64,000 nt of DNA from Penium margaritaceum (taxonomy: Eukaryota > Streptophyta > Zygnematophyceae > Desmidiales > Peniaceae), in NCBI GenBank assembly GCA_023375785.1, contig SZWC01008565.1, positions 19,916 through 83,915 on the forward strand. Reading direction: 5' to 3'. How positions within the stretch are numbered: position 1 is the stretch's first letter; the number at the start of each line of letters is the position of its first letter. Both the position numbers and the translations under genes were made by a program. Below are positions 11,680 to 23,400 of this stretch, piece by piece. Under the pieces are notes generated by a model, which did no database searches, was not told the origin of the DNA, and was given only the letters and a program-made list of their open reading frames with translations.

Positions 11680-12378
11680 TGTAGCGGGAGGGCCGGTTCG
11701 GCCCTCCCTCCTCGCTGAAGCGAGGGGTGGTTGCGCACCACCCCTCACATCAGCGAGGGCTGGCCGGTGGCCACCACTTCGCTGGCCGCCAGCCAGCTCG
11801 CTGCCGGCCGGCTAGACGGCCGGTGGCTGGCCAAGCGATCGGCCGGCCACCGGCTGGCCAGTCGCTAGCGGCCAATCGCGGCCTAAACCTGATCGGCGGC
11901 TGAGGGGCCACGAGGGCCTCGAGGGCGAGGCTTCGTGGCCTCGTGCCCTCGATCCCCCTCGCCCTCCTTGAAAACGAGCAAGCGAGGATGAGGGATATGG
12001 GGAGTGAGGGTGAGGACGAGAGGACTGGCGCGAAATCGCCAGCGTGCCTCGCACGCGACGATTTTGCGCCAGAATGGCAAAACATAAATCAAAGTTTGTT
12101 TAGGACAAACTTTGACATAAAGTAAACGAAGTAACTTGTGCAAACACACGAGTTCGAATTGAAAACCCCCGTTTTGGGTCCCAAAACCAGGGGTAAGGTT
12201 GGAAACGGAATTGGGCCTCCGGAGACTTAAAATATTTGTGTCTCCTTGCTCTGGGTCGTTGATGACGATTGCCCCTCAGTCTTGCAAAGGGGGTAAACCC
12301 CTGATGTGGACTGAGAACGCCATTCTGCGAAATCTGACAAAGACTTCATAGGAGGAGCTGGAGACTCGACCCGTTACA
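11680..12378 (+). repeat. Gypsy I 3' LTR (699 bp)
   Basis: It pairs with the 5' LTR and is preceded by a purine tract (AAGTGGGAAGGA, 11668-11679). It is followed by GAGAA and then the remainder of the gypsy A LTR. Confidence 0.85.
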
Positions 12379-12383
12379 GAGAA

Positions 12384-12690
12384 GGTCTGCTGATAAATCA
12401 AGGGTCTTCAAGAATCAGCGGTGAAAATGCCAGCTGCATCTTTATAAATCCAGATTCGTCTCAAGGCATTGAGAAGTTGACCATATGGTCATGATACTTC
12501 TGTCCTAGATTCGCGAGAGTGGTCAATGTTGTCAGAAGGTTCAAGAAGATTTACTAAGGGCGATGGCCGTTAATCGGTTTGTCCTCGACCATCAGAGTCA
12601 ATATCGCAGTCTTCCGACGCGATGGGTTGCTTGTGTAGTAACATAAATGGCCGCTCAGAAAGATTAAGAACTTGTGTACATTTGGTAGCA
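12384..12690 (-). repeat. Gypsy A 3' LTR, part separated by gypsy I
   Basis: It aligns with 34393-34703 of the 5' LTR of gypsy A and continues 3553-3792 once gypsy I is set aside. Its end, TTTGGTAGCA, is followed by a C-rich run that is a purine tract on the minus strand (12691-12701). Confidence 0.8.
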
Positions 12691-12701
12691 CTTCCCCCAC
12701 C

Positions 12702-13015
12702 TATAGCTGCAACGTCCTAGCGTGCATACAGATGTGTCTTGGTGACGGCGGTAATAGGCGGCGATTAGCTCATGGACGTCACGAAGGATGTTGTAAGGTT
12801 CCCAGCTGTTGTGCGCGGTGTCATAGCCGTGCCACTTGAAAAGATACTCTCTCGTTTTGCCTCGTCGTTGATGGTCAAAGATGTCCTCGATGACGTAGTC
12901 AATGTCCTCGTGCACTTGAATGGGAGTAGGGGGAGGGACATCCCTGCCGGGAAATACTCTCCGAGGTCTTGGTAGTGCTTCAGTCTGCTAACATGGAACA
13001 TCGGATGAATTTGCG
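12702..13015 (-). pseudogene. Gypsy A integrase C-terminus and chromodomain (fossil)
   Basis: The minus-strand reading has YVIEDIFDHQRRGKTREYLF, then KWHGYDTAHNSWEP, a clear chromodomain (about 12780-12905). It is preceded by HPMFHVSRLKHYQDLGEYF, the usual tail of chromovirus integrase. The chromodomain is thought to steer integration toward modified histones. Its right side abuts copia sequence at about 13020. Confidence 0.85.
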
Positions 13016-13439
13016 TAATGTCGTGGGGCTGGATCCTCTGGGCATTCTGTGGGTCGAACAGTGAGTGCGTGCACGTCTCGCACCCTAGGTGGTTAACGTG
13101 TGAGCATGGCTGTGACGTTGTATCGATTCTCATGATGGAGCATGGCGTAGCCCAAAGATGACCCCGGATGATTGCCAAAGTGGCTAAGCTAAGAGGTTTG
13201 GTGCCAAGGTCTCCACTCATGACTATGGGAGTGGGTCTGTCGGGAGGCAGAGAACCTCTTGGGGTGACAGGGGGTCGTGGCGCGATGGGGTACAAGGCGA
13301 CGGCTTGTGTGCTCACTGACGGTCGGGGTCGGAGGTTGTAGCGTGCCGGCGCAGATGGGATGGCCGGCTTAGAGGTGCCAGCGGACGCAAATGGGACAGT
13401 TGGCCCCGAGGGGCTACCGGACATGAACGAGACGGCTTA

Positions 13440-14110
13440 CAAATAGGTGCCAGCGGACGCAGATGGGGCAGCTAGCCCGGCGGGGCTGGCGGACACGGAC
13501 CTGGCGGCCAACGCAGAGGTACCGATGAACGCAGATGGGGCAGCTCGCCTGGTGGGGCTGGCAGACATGCACGAGGCGGCCGACGTAGTGGTGCCAGCGA
13601 GCGTAGATGGTGCAGCTGGCCCAGAGGGACTTCTGAACATGGATGGGGCGGCCGCTACAGAGGTGCCAGCGGACGCAGATGGGACAACCCGCCTGGTGGG
13701 GCTGGCAGACATGGACGAGGCAGCCGGCGTAGAGGTGCCTGCGAGCGTAGACGGTGCAGCTCGCCTAGAGGGACTTGCAGACATGGACAGGGCGACCGCC
13801 GCAGAGGTGCCAGCGGATGCAGATGAGACAGCTAGCCCAGAGGGACTGGCGGATACGGACGGGGCAACCAGCATAGAGGTGCCAGCAGACACAGATGGGA
13901 CAGCCAGCCCGGAGGGGCTAGCGGACACGGACAAGGCGACCGGCGTAGAGGTGCCGGCAGACGCAGATAGGGCAGCTGGCCCGGAGGGGCTGGCAGACAC
14001 AAACTGGGCGGTCGGCTCAGAGGTGCCATCGGGCGCTGACGATGTGACGCCCAGACGCAACTGGACGCAGGATGGACTCACCACTCCCCCACGCGACGAC
14101 AGTGACATCA
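13440..14110 (-). repeat. 72-bp (24-residue) repeat in copia-1, nine units
   Basis: GAGGTGCCAGCGG-type anchors recur at about 13446, 13515, 13588, 13663, 13732, 13804, 13877, 13949 and 14018. On the minus strand they encode Ser/Ala/Pro-rich units of the type SASPSGLAVPSASAGTS. The array lies between the integrase and the segment that normally leads to reverse transcriptase. The plus strand is also open for 225 codons over it, a side effect of the repeat. Confidence 0.85.
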
Positions 14111-14199
14111 AGGCGCCGGAGTGAACGAGGTCGTAGGGAAACAGGTCCTCAAAGAAGAGGGCATCCCAGGACTCGACGATGTAGTGCTGGGATGGATCC

Positions 14200-15000
14200 C
14201 AAAAGCGCCATGCCTTTGACTGATGTGAGACGCCAAGGAAGGTGTAGGGACAACCGCGAGGCTCAAGCTTGCTGCCTTGGTATGGGGTGGGCGGTCACAG
14301 GATGGCCACGCATCCCCATACATGAGCCGGCTGGAGGTCGGCGTGCTCACCACACCAATGCTGGTACAGTTTGGACTGACGGGGAAGACATCCGTGGGGA
14401 ATCCGGTTCCAAACCCACGTCATGTAGGTCATGGCTTCAAAGTAGAAGCCATAAAAAAGACTAGACTCAATGCGCATGGTGCGGAAAGCGTCAGCCATGG
14501 TGCGGTTCCACCACTCGGAGACGCCATTCTGAGCTGGCGTGTAATGCTCTGACGTCTCATGATGGATGCCATGGGAGGCAAGGAAGAGTGTGGTCTCCCC
14601 CATAAACTTGCCACCGCGATCAGAGCGGCAGCAGTGGAGAGGGTGACCACACTCGCGCTCAGCACGGACGATCCAGTCCCGGATGATGCGGGCGACATCA
14701 CTCTTTTATCGAAGACACAAGACCCTGCGGTAGCAAGAGTAGTCGTCGGTGAGGGTCAGGAAATGACATTTGTGCTCCTCGACCGACTCCTTCGGAAGGG
14801 GACCCATAACATCAAAGTGGACCAAGTCTCGCAGGGCGAATGCACGTGAGGAGGACAGGGGCTAGGTGGACCGATGCATCTTCCCCTCAGCACACTCAAT
14901 GCACTCCATGGGACACGGAAGTGGAAAGGAGGCTGCGTCAAGGCTCGTGGGAGGCTGCGTACCGAGCATGCTAACGACAGCGGCAGAGTGACACAGACGG
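14200..15000 (-). pseudogene. Copia-1 integrase region (fossil)
   Basis: The minus-strand reading contains TLFLASHGIHHETSEHYTPA, then QNGVSEWWNRTM and YMTWVWNRIP, the conserved C-terminal half of a Ty1/copia integrase core (the QNGVxER region with the last catalytic acidic residue). The GAG-pre-integrase part lies to the right. Integrase upstream of reverse transcriptase is the Ty1/copia order. Confidence 0.8.
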
Positions 15001-15299
15001 CGGTGCAAGAGATGTGTCTACGGTGACGAGAGAGTGCTGGTCACAAACACTTGGCCTGTGTCGGCCGATGGGGAGGGGACCAAGGGAGAAGCAGACAAGT
15101 GTGACACGTGCCACTAGTTGTCGCGGGCGTTGGCATGCAAAACGACACGAACGGACGAACACAACGACACAGTGCCAACACCATGCAAGTGCAGTACGTC
15201 CATGCTCATGAGGTGAAGGGCATTAAAGGACAAGAGGCTGAGCCCAAGACCAGGGACGAAGAGAACATCAGTCACAAAGACATCCCCAGGGAGGCCTCG

Positions 15300-16839
15300 G
15301 AAACGAACAACATTGACGTCGCAAATAGGTGAAACCTGACCAGAGCCTGTCCGAACCCCACAGACACTGGTAACGGGGCCAAGGAAATTGAAGGCCTCGC
15401 GTGACGCACTCATGTGATTTATACCCCCTGAGTTGATGATCCAAGTCTCGGCCGGATCCTGAACCGGTGTGGCCAGGTCGTTAACGGTTGCATGGCAGTG
15501 GGCGAGGGACGCGGACGCGGTGCACAGGGGTGCAAATCGAGACTGCCTGTCATCCAGCCATACGACATTATCACAAAGAGGAGCAGGTGGGGATGACATG
15601 GGGGAGAACGGAATGGACGAAGGTGCAGGGCAAAACTGTGGCTCAGACTGTATCACACATGGCAAGGCAGGAACTAGCGATGACACAACTTGCACTTCCT
15701 TAGGGAGGAGAACGAGGCAGTTCGAGCTGGAGTGTGATGAACTACTCCAACTTTCGCTCGTGGGTGGGGGCATGACAGAGTACACCGACTGTTGCGTGAT
15801 GCCGCCTGACTTTAGGAAGGAGGAGGGAGGCATCGGTGATGGAAGAGCGGGCGCCGACGGCTGGAGAGGATGCTGCGGTAGAGCTGTCGAATGGAGGAAG
15901 GGAGCGAGCGGCATGGACACACCAGGAGCAGTGACCGTTACAGTTGCGATGGTGAGACGGCGCTCACGCTGGTGATTCATAGTGGTGATGACGTGCGCTT
16001 CGTCCGCCAAGAGCAGACACGTGTACCACCCATGTCCTGGCTGGCCACAGTTGTGGCAGACTAAGCTGCTGCCACTAGGTCCGCTCGACTGCTGCCATGG
16101 GTCCTTGCCCGTTTTGCCCCTACGCTTCTTCTTGTCGGGTGATGAGGCGCCAGAGGGCACAACTGTTGTGGGGACGGCAACAACCACTGAGGCAATGACA
16201 GGAGAAGCGAGGGCCTCCGTGCACTTGACGCGGTTCTCCTGACAAGCCTCCCGAATGCGGAGAAAGAGCTTGTATGCCCTGGGCATGAGGGTGGTATGGA
16301 CGGCCATCACAGCGAGTAAGTCTTGGGTGCAATGAATAAAGGCCTCGGCAAACACGTCAGTGGCACGACGATTTATGGTCAGGAGCGCAGATAGAGGGGT
16401 TGCACAGTGTCTTCTAGGCGGCGCAAGATGTCCTTCGCCTGTTTCCCGTAGGAGGTGACCGTCTTGTTCTCCCCCATTCGGAGGGAGTTGATCCCTCGGA
16501 GCAGGCAACTGGTGTCGGCCTTGCTGGACAGGAGATGAGGGCGCATGAGGATGTGCCATGCTTTTGCATGGTCGGGGAGGCCACCAGTGGTGAATTTGCC
16601 AAGGAACAACTTGAGAGCGAGACGTGCAGATGGAGGGACGACGGGGACGAGGTTACAAACGGTCTGATTGTCATCATAGACTTGGTTGATTTGGGTTGAG
16701 TTGTAGGGCAGGACGTAGTATGGCCACATGCCCTCACCCTGTTTGCAGATGCAAAAGCTAAGTTCTCATCTCCAGAACTGCTCACCGGCCTGGAGAGGCG
16801 GGGGTGGGGTTTCAAAGTCCTTTGGCCTACGGCCAGCAC
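15300..16839 (-). pseudogene. Copia-1 gag and protease (fossil)
   Basis: The capsid region (about 16250-16840) has the UBN2-type helix pattern. It is followed by a basic linker (KKKRRGK) and a CCHC zinc knuckle, CHNCGQPGHGWYTC (about 16018-16060). The protease-like TWIINSGGINHMS lies at about 15410-15450. It is homologous to the copia-2 gag at 26276-27195. Confidence 0.8.
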
Positions 16840-16859
16840 CTAGAGCGGGACCTAGGACT

Positions 16860-17324
16860 GAAGACACAGTCTGCCTTTGGCGTTGGGTATGATGCTACAC
16901 CACATACTGTGTCGTGGAGGAAACGGTGGGACTAGCATGCCCGGGTGGAAGGAAGGGCGTAGATTGTTCATGTTAATGCCGCTACTGTGGGAGCTTTGTC
17001 GGTGGCTGTAGTTCTACTCGCTGTTGGGTAAGCGTTGCAAGCTGCTGGCTAGTAGATCTATCAAGCCAGCAAGGCCGACGACCGATCCTTTAGGATGCTG
17101 CTATTGCTGCGGTTGTTGCTGCGGCTATTGTTGTGGTGGGTGTTGGTGCGGCTGAAATTGCTAGTGCAAACGCTACTGCTGCTGCTGCTGCGGCTGCTAC
17201 AGCTGCTGCTATTGCTGGTTTAGCGGCGACAGCTGCTGTTGTTATTATTGCTGCTGCAGCACTGCAATTGCTGTAGAAAGGGGGGACCAGTGGGTCCTAC
17301 CGTAGAGGAGGACCCCTCCACACT
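16860..17324 (-). other. Copia-1 leader, CTG-rich part
   Basis: Low-complexity GCTGCTGCTG-type sequence between gag and the inserted satellite. It matches 27200-27720 of copia-2. Long Leu/Ala/Gln frames here are artefacts of the triplets. Confidence 0.6.
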
Positions 17325-19645
17325 TCATTGATGACCAATCATCCTCCAATTATACACTCGTTTTTCAGTGTACATCATAAACCGTACAGAAAGGTAACTT
17401 CCGGGAAATACATACACCCCACATATAGCGGATGGGAACTTCCAGGACAGACACATACACCACGTACACAGAAAGGCACTTTCCAAGAAACCATGTTACA
17501 TGACCAGTACCCCCATACACTCACCACGTACAACTCCCCCCTCCCCCCTCCCTCCTCCCTAACACCCCCTCCCCCCATGCACTTGCATATGTGAATCACA
17601 TCATGTTTTACTAGTGTACATTTAGCACCCATCTCCTAATACACTTCCTCCATGCACTCACCACATAGAACCCCCCCCTCCACTTCACTTTCCTTCCCCC
17701 CCTCCCACAATCATTTGTATATCTAAATCATGGCATTATACACTAGTGTACATGTAGCACCCATCTCCACATACACTCCTCCCATGCACTCACCACATAC
17801 AACCCCTCCCCCCCCCCACATTCACTTGCACATTTGAATCACGCCATTATACACTAGTGTATATTTGGCACCCATCACCCCATACACTCCCCCTATACAC
17901 TCACCATATAGACCCCCCCCCCTCTCAGGCCCCCCAAATTCACTTGCACATGTGAATCACAGCATTATACAATAGTTCACATTCAGCACACCTCTCCCAT
18001 ACACTCCCTACATACACTAGTGTAAAATTATGTGATTCACATGTGCAAGTGAATGAGGGGAGCGGGGGGGGGGGGAGGGAGGTCGATATGGTGAGTGTAT
18101 GAGGGGTGTGTATGGGGTGATGGGTGCTAAATGTATACTAGTGTATAATGCTGTGATTCAGATGTGAAGGTGAATGTGGGGGGAGGGGGGGTTGTATGTG
18201 GTGAGTGTATGGAGAGAGTGTATATGGAGATGGGTGCCAAATGTACACTAGTGTGTATTGTTCTGATTCACATGTGCAAGTGAATGTGGGGGGGCGAGGA
18301 GGAAGGGAAAGAGAGGGGGGTTGTATGTGGTGAGTGTATAAGAGCTTCCAGGACATACACATACTCCACGTACCTCAAAAGGCACCTTCCAAGAAATCAC
18401 ATTACTTCACCAACACTCCCCATACACTCACCACATACAACCCTCCCTCCCAAATTCACTTGCACATTTGAATCACAGCATTATACACTAGTGTGCATTT
18501 AGCACCCATCTCCGCATACACTCCTCCCATACACTCACTACATACAACCCTACCTACCCCCTTACATTCACTTACACATCTGAATCGCAGCCTTATGCAC
18601 TAGTGTATGTTTAGCACCCATTTCCCCATATACTCTCCTCATACACTCACCAAATACACCTCCCCTCCCGTCCCCTCCTCCACCCTCCCTCCACATTCAC
18701 TTGCACATCTGAATCACAGCATTATTCACTAGATAACATTTAGCACCTTTCTACCCATACACTCCTCCCATACACTCACCACATACAACCCCCCCTCCCC
18801 CCACATTCACCTTCACATCTGAATCACAGCATTATACACTAGTATACATTTAGCACCCATCACCCCATACACACCCCTCATACACTCACCATATCGACCT
18901 CCCTCCCCCCCCCCCCGCTCCCCTCATTCACTTGCACATGTGAATCAGAACAATACACACTAGTGTACATTTGGCACCCATCTCCATATACACTCTCTCC
19001 ATACACTCACCACATACACCCCCCCCTAATCACTTACACATCTGAATCACAACATTATGCACTAATGCAAATTTATCACCCATCTCCCCATACACTCCCC
19101 CCATACACTCACCACATACACCCCCCCCTAATCACTTACACATCTGAATCACAACATTATGCACTAATGCAAATTTATCACCCATCTCCCCATACACTCC
19201 CCCCATACACTCACAATATAGAACCCCCTCCTTCCAACATGAACTTGCACATTTGAAGAAAAACATTATATACCAGTGTACATGAAGCACCCATCTCCAT
19301 ATACACTCCCCCATACACTCACCACATACAACCCCCCACCTAATTACTTACACATCTGAATCACAACATTATGCACTACTGCAAATTTATTACCCATCTC
19401 CCCATACACTTCCTCCATACACTCACAATGTAGAACCCCCTCCTTCCAACATGAACCTACACATTTAAAGAAAAAACTATGTACCAGTGTACATGTAGCA
19501 CCCATCTTCACATACACTCCCCCCACACTCACCGCATAGGAAAACTCCATGTCAGAAGCTTCATGTAACTTTCATACATCATCATACTGAACTATACACC
19601 CATATGATGGTGTACACAATAACCCTGATTAAACATACCTCCCCC
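17325..19645. repeat. 2.3-kb satellite block inserted in the copia-1 leader
   Basis: About sixteen units, mostly 105-125 bp long. Each holds a palindromic core related to TACACTAGTGTA, the phrases TTAGCACCCATCTCC and CCATACACTCACCACATACA, and a C-rich run. The block is absent from copia-2: its flanks (CCCCTCC and CTTTCAGCCATGG) are adjacent there (27714-27740). Three units (about 18005-18340) lie in the opposite direction. CCTCC may be duplicated at both edges, but the borders are not sharp. No transposase is visible. It could be a non-autonomous transposon expanded from within. Confidence 0.75.
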
Positions 19646-20924
19646 ACTTTCAGCCATGGTTCCCTCTGTTTTTCCTTTTTGTTGAACTTGTTAGTGACGT
19701 CAATAGTGATGTCAGCAGTGTGGCTGACGTCTACGGAGACGTCAATAGTGATGTCTGCAGTGGGTGGCTGACATCAGTAGTGGCTATTGCACTACTGTTG
19801 TAGCCGCTGCTGCGCTAGATGCTATGCTGCTACAACTGTTGCTGCTGTTTCTGTAGCTGCTGATGCTAGTAACGACATTAGCATTGATGTCAGTAATGAT
19901 GTCAGCACTCGCGGCTGACGTCACTACAGCAGTTGTAGCTATTGGCACAACTGTTGATGTTGTGGCGCTGTTGTGTGCTGGTGTTGCCAGTGCTGTTACC
20001 GCTGCCACTGTGCTACCGCATGCTGGTGGTGTTGTTGTAGCTGCTACGGTTGTGGCACTAGCTGTTGTGGCTACCGCTACTACAAAAGCACTATTGCACA
20101 CTTCGGCTCTTGAGACAGGTGCTGGTACTACAGCAATAGGAGGGAGGGTGGGGGTGCTGCCCTTGGCCCTTGACTTTGGTGTCGATGGGGGTTCCAAGAA
20201 TTTTCCGTTTGTGTTTCCGTTTGTGGTCACACTTGGCTACTTCTGCAGCTCCGCGTTGCCGCCGTAGCCACTGCTGCTGTTGTTTCTACTGGCATTGCAG
20301 CTAGTGCTATTACTGGCTGCTGCTGCTGCTACGCGAAGTTGCTGCTATTGTTACCCGCTACTAGCTGGTGCTACGCACTGTCGGGTGCTACTACTCGCTC
20401 TTGCTACTGTTGCTGCCGGATGCTGCTATTACTGCTCGCTGCTGCTGCTGCTACTGCCCACTGCTGTTGCTATTGCTTGCTACTCACTCCTCAGTGTTGT
20501 TCACTACTCGCTGCTACTGCTTCCTACAGTAGCTGCTGCTTGCTAGAGCTGCTGCTTCTTGCTAGCTACATGATGCTTGATGCATGCTGCTACTGCTGCT
20601 CTCGTGCTTGCAACAGTAGATACGCAGTCACTTTCCTAGCAGTGTCATTGCCATGTACGTCATTGCCAATCCAACGTCGGTCAGTCGTGCCGACCGTGAG
20701 TCCACCACCGCTTCCACCACCGTAGGGTTAATGCTAACAAGACAAATCGGCAGCATTTTCCCCGCATCGGGAGCATTTTGAAGATGTTACCCGGCGGGTC
20801 AATGCTATCGGAAAAAATGCGACAGCATTTCTCCTGCACGGGCACGTTATGCGGACCGCCGGCGTTGAGTTGACCTTTTCGTCGGTGTTCCGCTGCTTCT
20901 ACTTTGCTTTGGCTGTGATACCAA
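19646..20924 (-). other. Copia-1 leader with TGACGTCA sites and CTG triplets
   Basis: It matches 27730-29034 of copia-2. Two exact TGACGTCA palindromes (19695-19702, 19916-19923) and further GACGTC/GATGTCAG half-copies lie within 250 bp. A GCTGCT-rich tract (20250-20620) follows. A primer site GCTGTGATACCA is at 20912-20923, next to the LTR. Confidence 0.65.
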
Positions 20925-21754
20925 GGTCAAAAACCTAATGCAACAGGTTGGGGCAGCAGCATTGTTGATGCAACGTGTGCGAACCCACTCTCGTTGCTTA
21001 GGTTGACCCCTCACTTTGTTGCACCAGAGTCAAAGTGTGAGAGCTCTGGTATTGTTACTCAGAAACGCGTGTGCTGTAGTTAATGGCAGACAACAGCTGT
21101 GAATTGGAAATGACTGATAAGGAAGTAAGAATGAGGAACAATGGGAGATCTCTACAAGATCTAGCCCCCCTAGCTCTGTTGAGATTTTTACTTCGGTTTT
21201 TTAGCCAATTAAAAAAATGGCCTATTTTCTCGCAAGCAAGTTTATTTCGGTGAGTCCTAGCAAACGACCAACAGCCCAAAACACGGGCATCGTCCGTTTT
21301 GCCTAAAACTGGACCATGCTACAATACCGACATTGCAAACGCAGTCGTGTGATCAAAATCAGCTTGAAAAACAACAGTGAGAAGTTATGGGTGCCTAAAT
21401 TTAGGCAGTGTCTACGCTAGTCTCCGGTACCAATAGTGGTAAGAAATCATGAAACTTGGACCCTAGGCATAACATGTCACTACAAGTGCAAAAGTGCAGT
21501 CACACCCAACACTGGACATTTGCAGACAGCATGTGCAGTGATAGTGACTACGGACTGTACGGTTGCTGAGGAGGTCTACTGATGGAGCTGAACACGCCAA
21601 CCAAAGGTGGGAGGAGGCTCCAACAGAATGCATGTAGCCTTAGCGTGTATCGGCTCAACCAGACAACACTCCACCAGCACCACGTCTTGCACGCCAATAT
21701 ACACAAGCCGGGAGGACACAACAAACTACGATGAGAGATGCGTCAAAACAAACA
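20925..21754 (-). repeat. LTR shared by copia-1 and copia-2
   Basis: It aligns with 29035-29872 over its length. On the minus strand it begins TGTTTGTTTTGACGC at 21754. The purine tract GGGGGAG lies just upstream (21755-21766), and the Met-tRNA primer site follows the other end (20912-20923). Confidence 0.8.
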
Positions 21755-21821
21755 CTCCCCCATGACTCACATGCGTAGTGCATATAGGCAGGCAGTGAGC
21801 ACAGAGATCAAGCGGGAAAGG

Positions 21822-21858
<37 letters not shown>

Positions 21859-23400
21859 CTGACGGACACAGACCAACTGCACTCACGACCTTCTTGAACG
21901 AGTCACGCTTCAGTGCCTTGGTTAAGAAGTCAACCAACTGCCGTGCCGTCTCAATCCGCAGAATGCTGATACTACCATCATGTAATAACGAATGCACATA
22001 GTGATACTTGACATTGATGTGCTGTGTGTGCGTGTGACGTACGCTGTCATTGTCAGCAATGGCCATGACACTCACATTGTCACAATGCAGCGTGATGGAC
22101 GGGACTGACTGACGCAGCACGGATAACAAGTGTTGCAACCACACGCTCTCACGAGCGTCAAAACCAAGAGCCACATACTCAGGCTCAGCAATGTTGCGTG
22201 CAATGTAGCCTTGCTTACCACTGTGCCAGGACATAGCCATGCCGCCAACAAGAAAGATCCAGTTAGTACGACTCTTACCATCTGGATTGCCGGCCTAGTC
22301 ACAGTTGGTGTAGCCCACTACAACAACGGACGATTGTCGAAGGAACATGAGGTCTCACCGCGGGGTTGAAACGACATAGTGCAATACTCAAACGGCGGCC
22401 TCAAAGTGGAGGTAACGTGGGTCTTGAGGGAACTAGGCTAGTAGGTTGACGGCAAACACAATGTCTGGACGTGTCATCGTTGCCAGGAACTTCAGTGACC
22501 CGATGACTCGTAGGTGCGTGGTCACATCTATTGGTTCCCCCACAATAGTTGGATCGAAACTCTTGAGCTTTGCTTGCCCATCGGGTGACATGGGTGAGGA
22601 TGCTCTCGGCACAAGGGGCAGGTCCTCAGCGAAGCGCCCTGATAGAGTCTAGATGTAGGCGTCCTGATGGAAGTGCAGGACAACCATGAAGCGATCATGC
22701 TCAAGCTCCATGACTCGAGTCGAACGGAGGTCCTTCATCTGGTAGGCGACATGGAGTAGGTCCTTGACTTGCTAGATGGAAACTGCATTCAGTGACGCAA
22801 TGAGCAGGTCGTCGATGTAGACTTGGATAGCGATAAAGGTCTGGGCTCGTGGACTGATGAAATGTGCAAGGTCCGTAGTGCTGCGAAGGAGGCTGCCGCT
22901 GAGAAGCGTACAACTAATCTCCTGATTCGAGTAACATGGGGACTTCTTTACGCCATAGAGGACCTTATGCAGCTTCTAGACCTTGATGGAGCCATCGTCG
23001 AAGCTTGGAGGATGCATGACGTAGAGCTCCTCGCTTCTAGTGAGCCATGGAGAATGGCATTCCTCACATCCATCTGATGTAGCTCCCATCCATGCTGGGC
23101 AACCAGGCTGAACAATGCTTGACTAGTGGAGAACCGACCGACCGGGGCAAAGATCTGGTCATAGTTGCTCCCAGAGACTTGAGCAAACCCCTTGGCCGTA
23201 TGACAGGCCTTGTACTTGTCCAATGATCCATTTGGCTTCCACTTGCGCTCGAGGACCCACTTGGCGCCAATGGCCTTTCGGCTCGGAGAAAGGTCGACAA
23301 GCTCATAGACCTGATGTTGCCGAATGGTAGCGAGCTCATCAGCGCATGTAGCCTCCTAGTGTGCGTCTTGGGGAGACGCCCGAGCCTCACCTAGGGTGGA
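21755..23400 (-). pseudogene. Copia-2 reverse transcriptase and RNase H (fossil)
   Basis: The RT part (about 22250-23390) shows FAPVGRFSTSQALFSLVAQH and WELHQMDVRNAILHG. RNase H (21767-22240) shows SWHSGKQGYIARNIAEPEYV, ALHCDN-type and HTQHINVKYHY motifs typical of Ty1/copia. A (GA)n run of about 33 bp (21823-21855) sits near its end. Confidence 0.8.

Larger units (their letters stand above)
3793..12378 (+). mobile_element. Gypsy I: chromovirus-like element inserted in the LTR of gypsy A
   Basis: The 5' LTR is 3793-4538 and the 3' LTR 11680-12378, both TGTA...GTTACA. The flanks are AAGAA (3788-3792) and GAGAA (12379-12383), a 5-bp target duplication with one difference. Joining the flanks restores the gypsy A LTR. 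Parts are a primer site, gag, protease, reverse transcriptase, RNase H, integrase, a C-terminal SWEPE-type motif (about 11290-11345) and a purine tract (11668-11679). The LTRs differ at about 8-10% of sites in the part I compared. It is broken, with more than ten breaks, though all domains of a full element are represented. It belongs to a different family from gypsy A/B. Confidence 0.85.

Noticed and set aside
13447-14124. Antisense gene over the copia repeat
   Set aside because: Openness is explained by the 72-bp period; no start context or domain supports it.
17325-19645. CRISPR array
   Set aside because: Regular spacing, but the whole unit is repeated with no unique spacers, some units are inverted, and the context is a eukaryotic retroelement.
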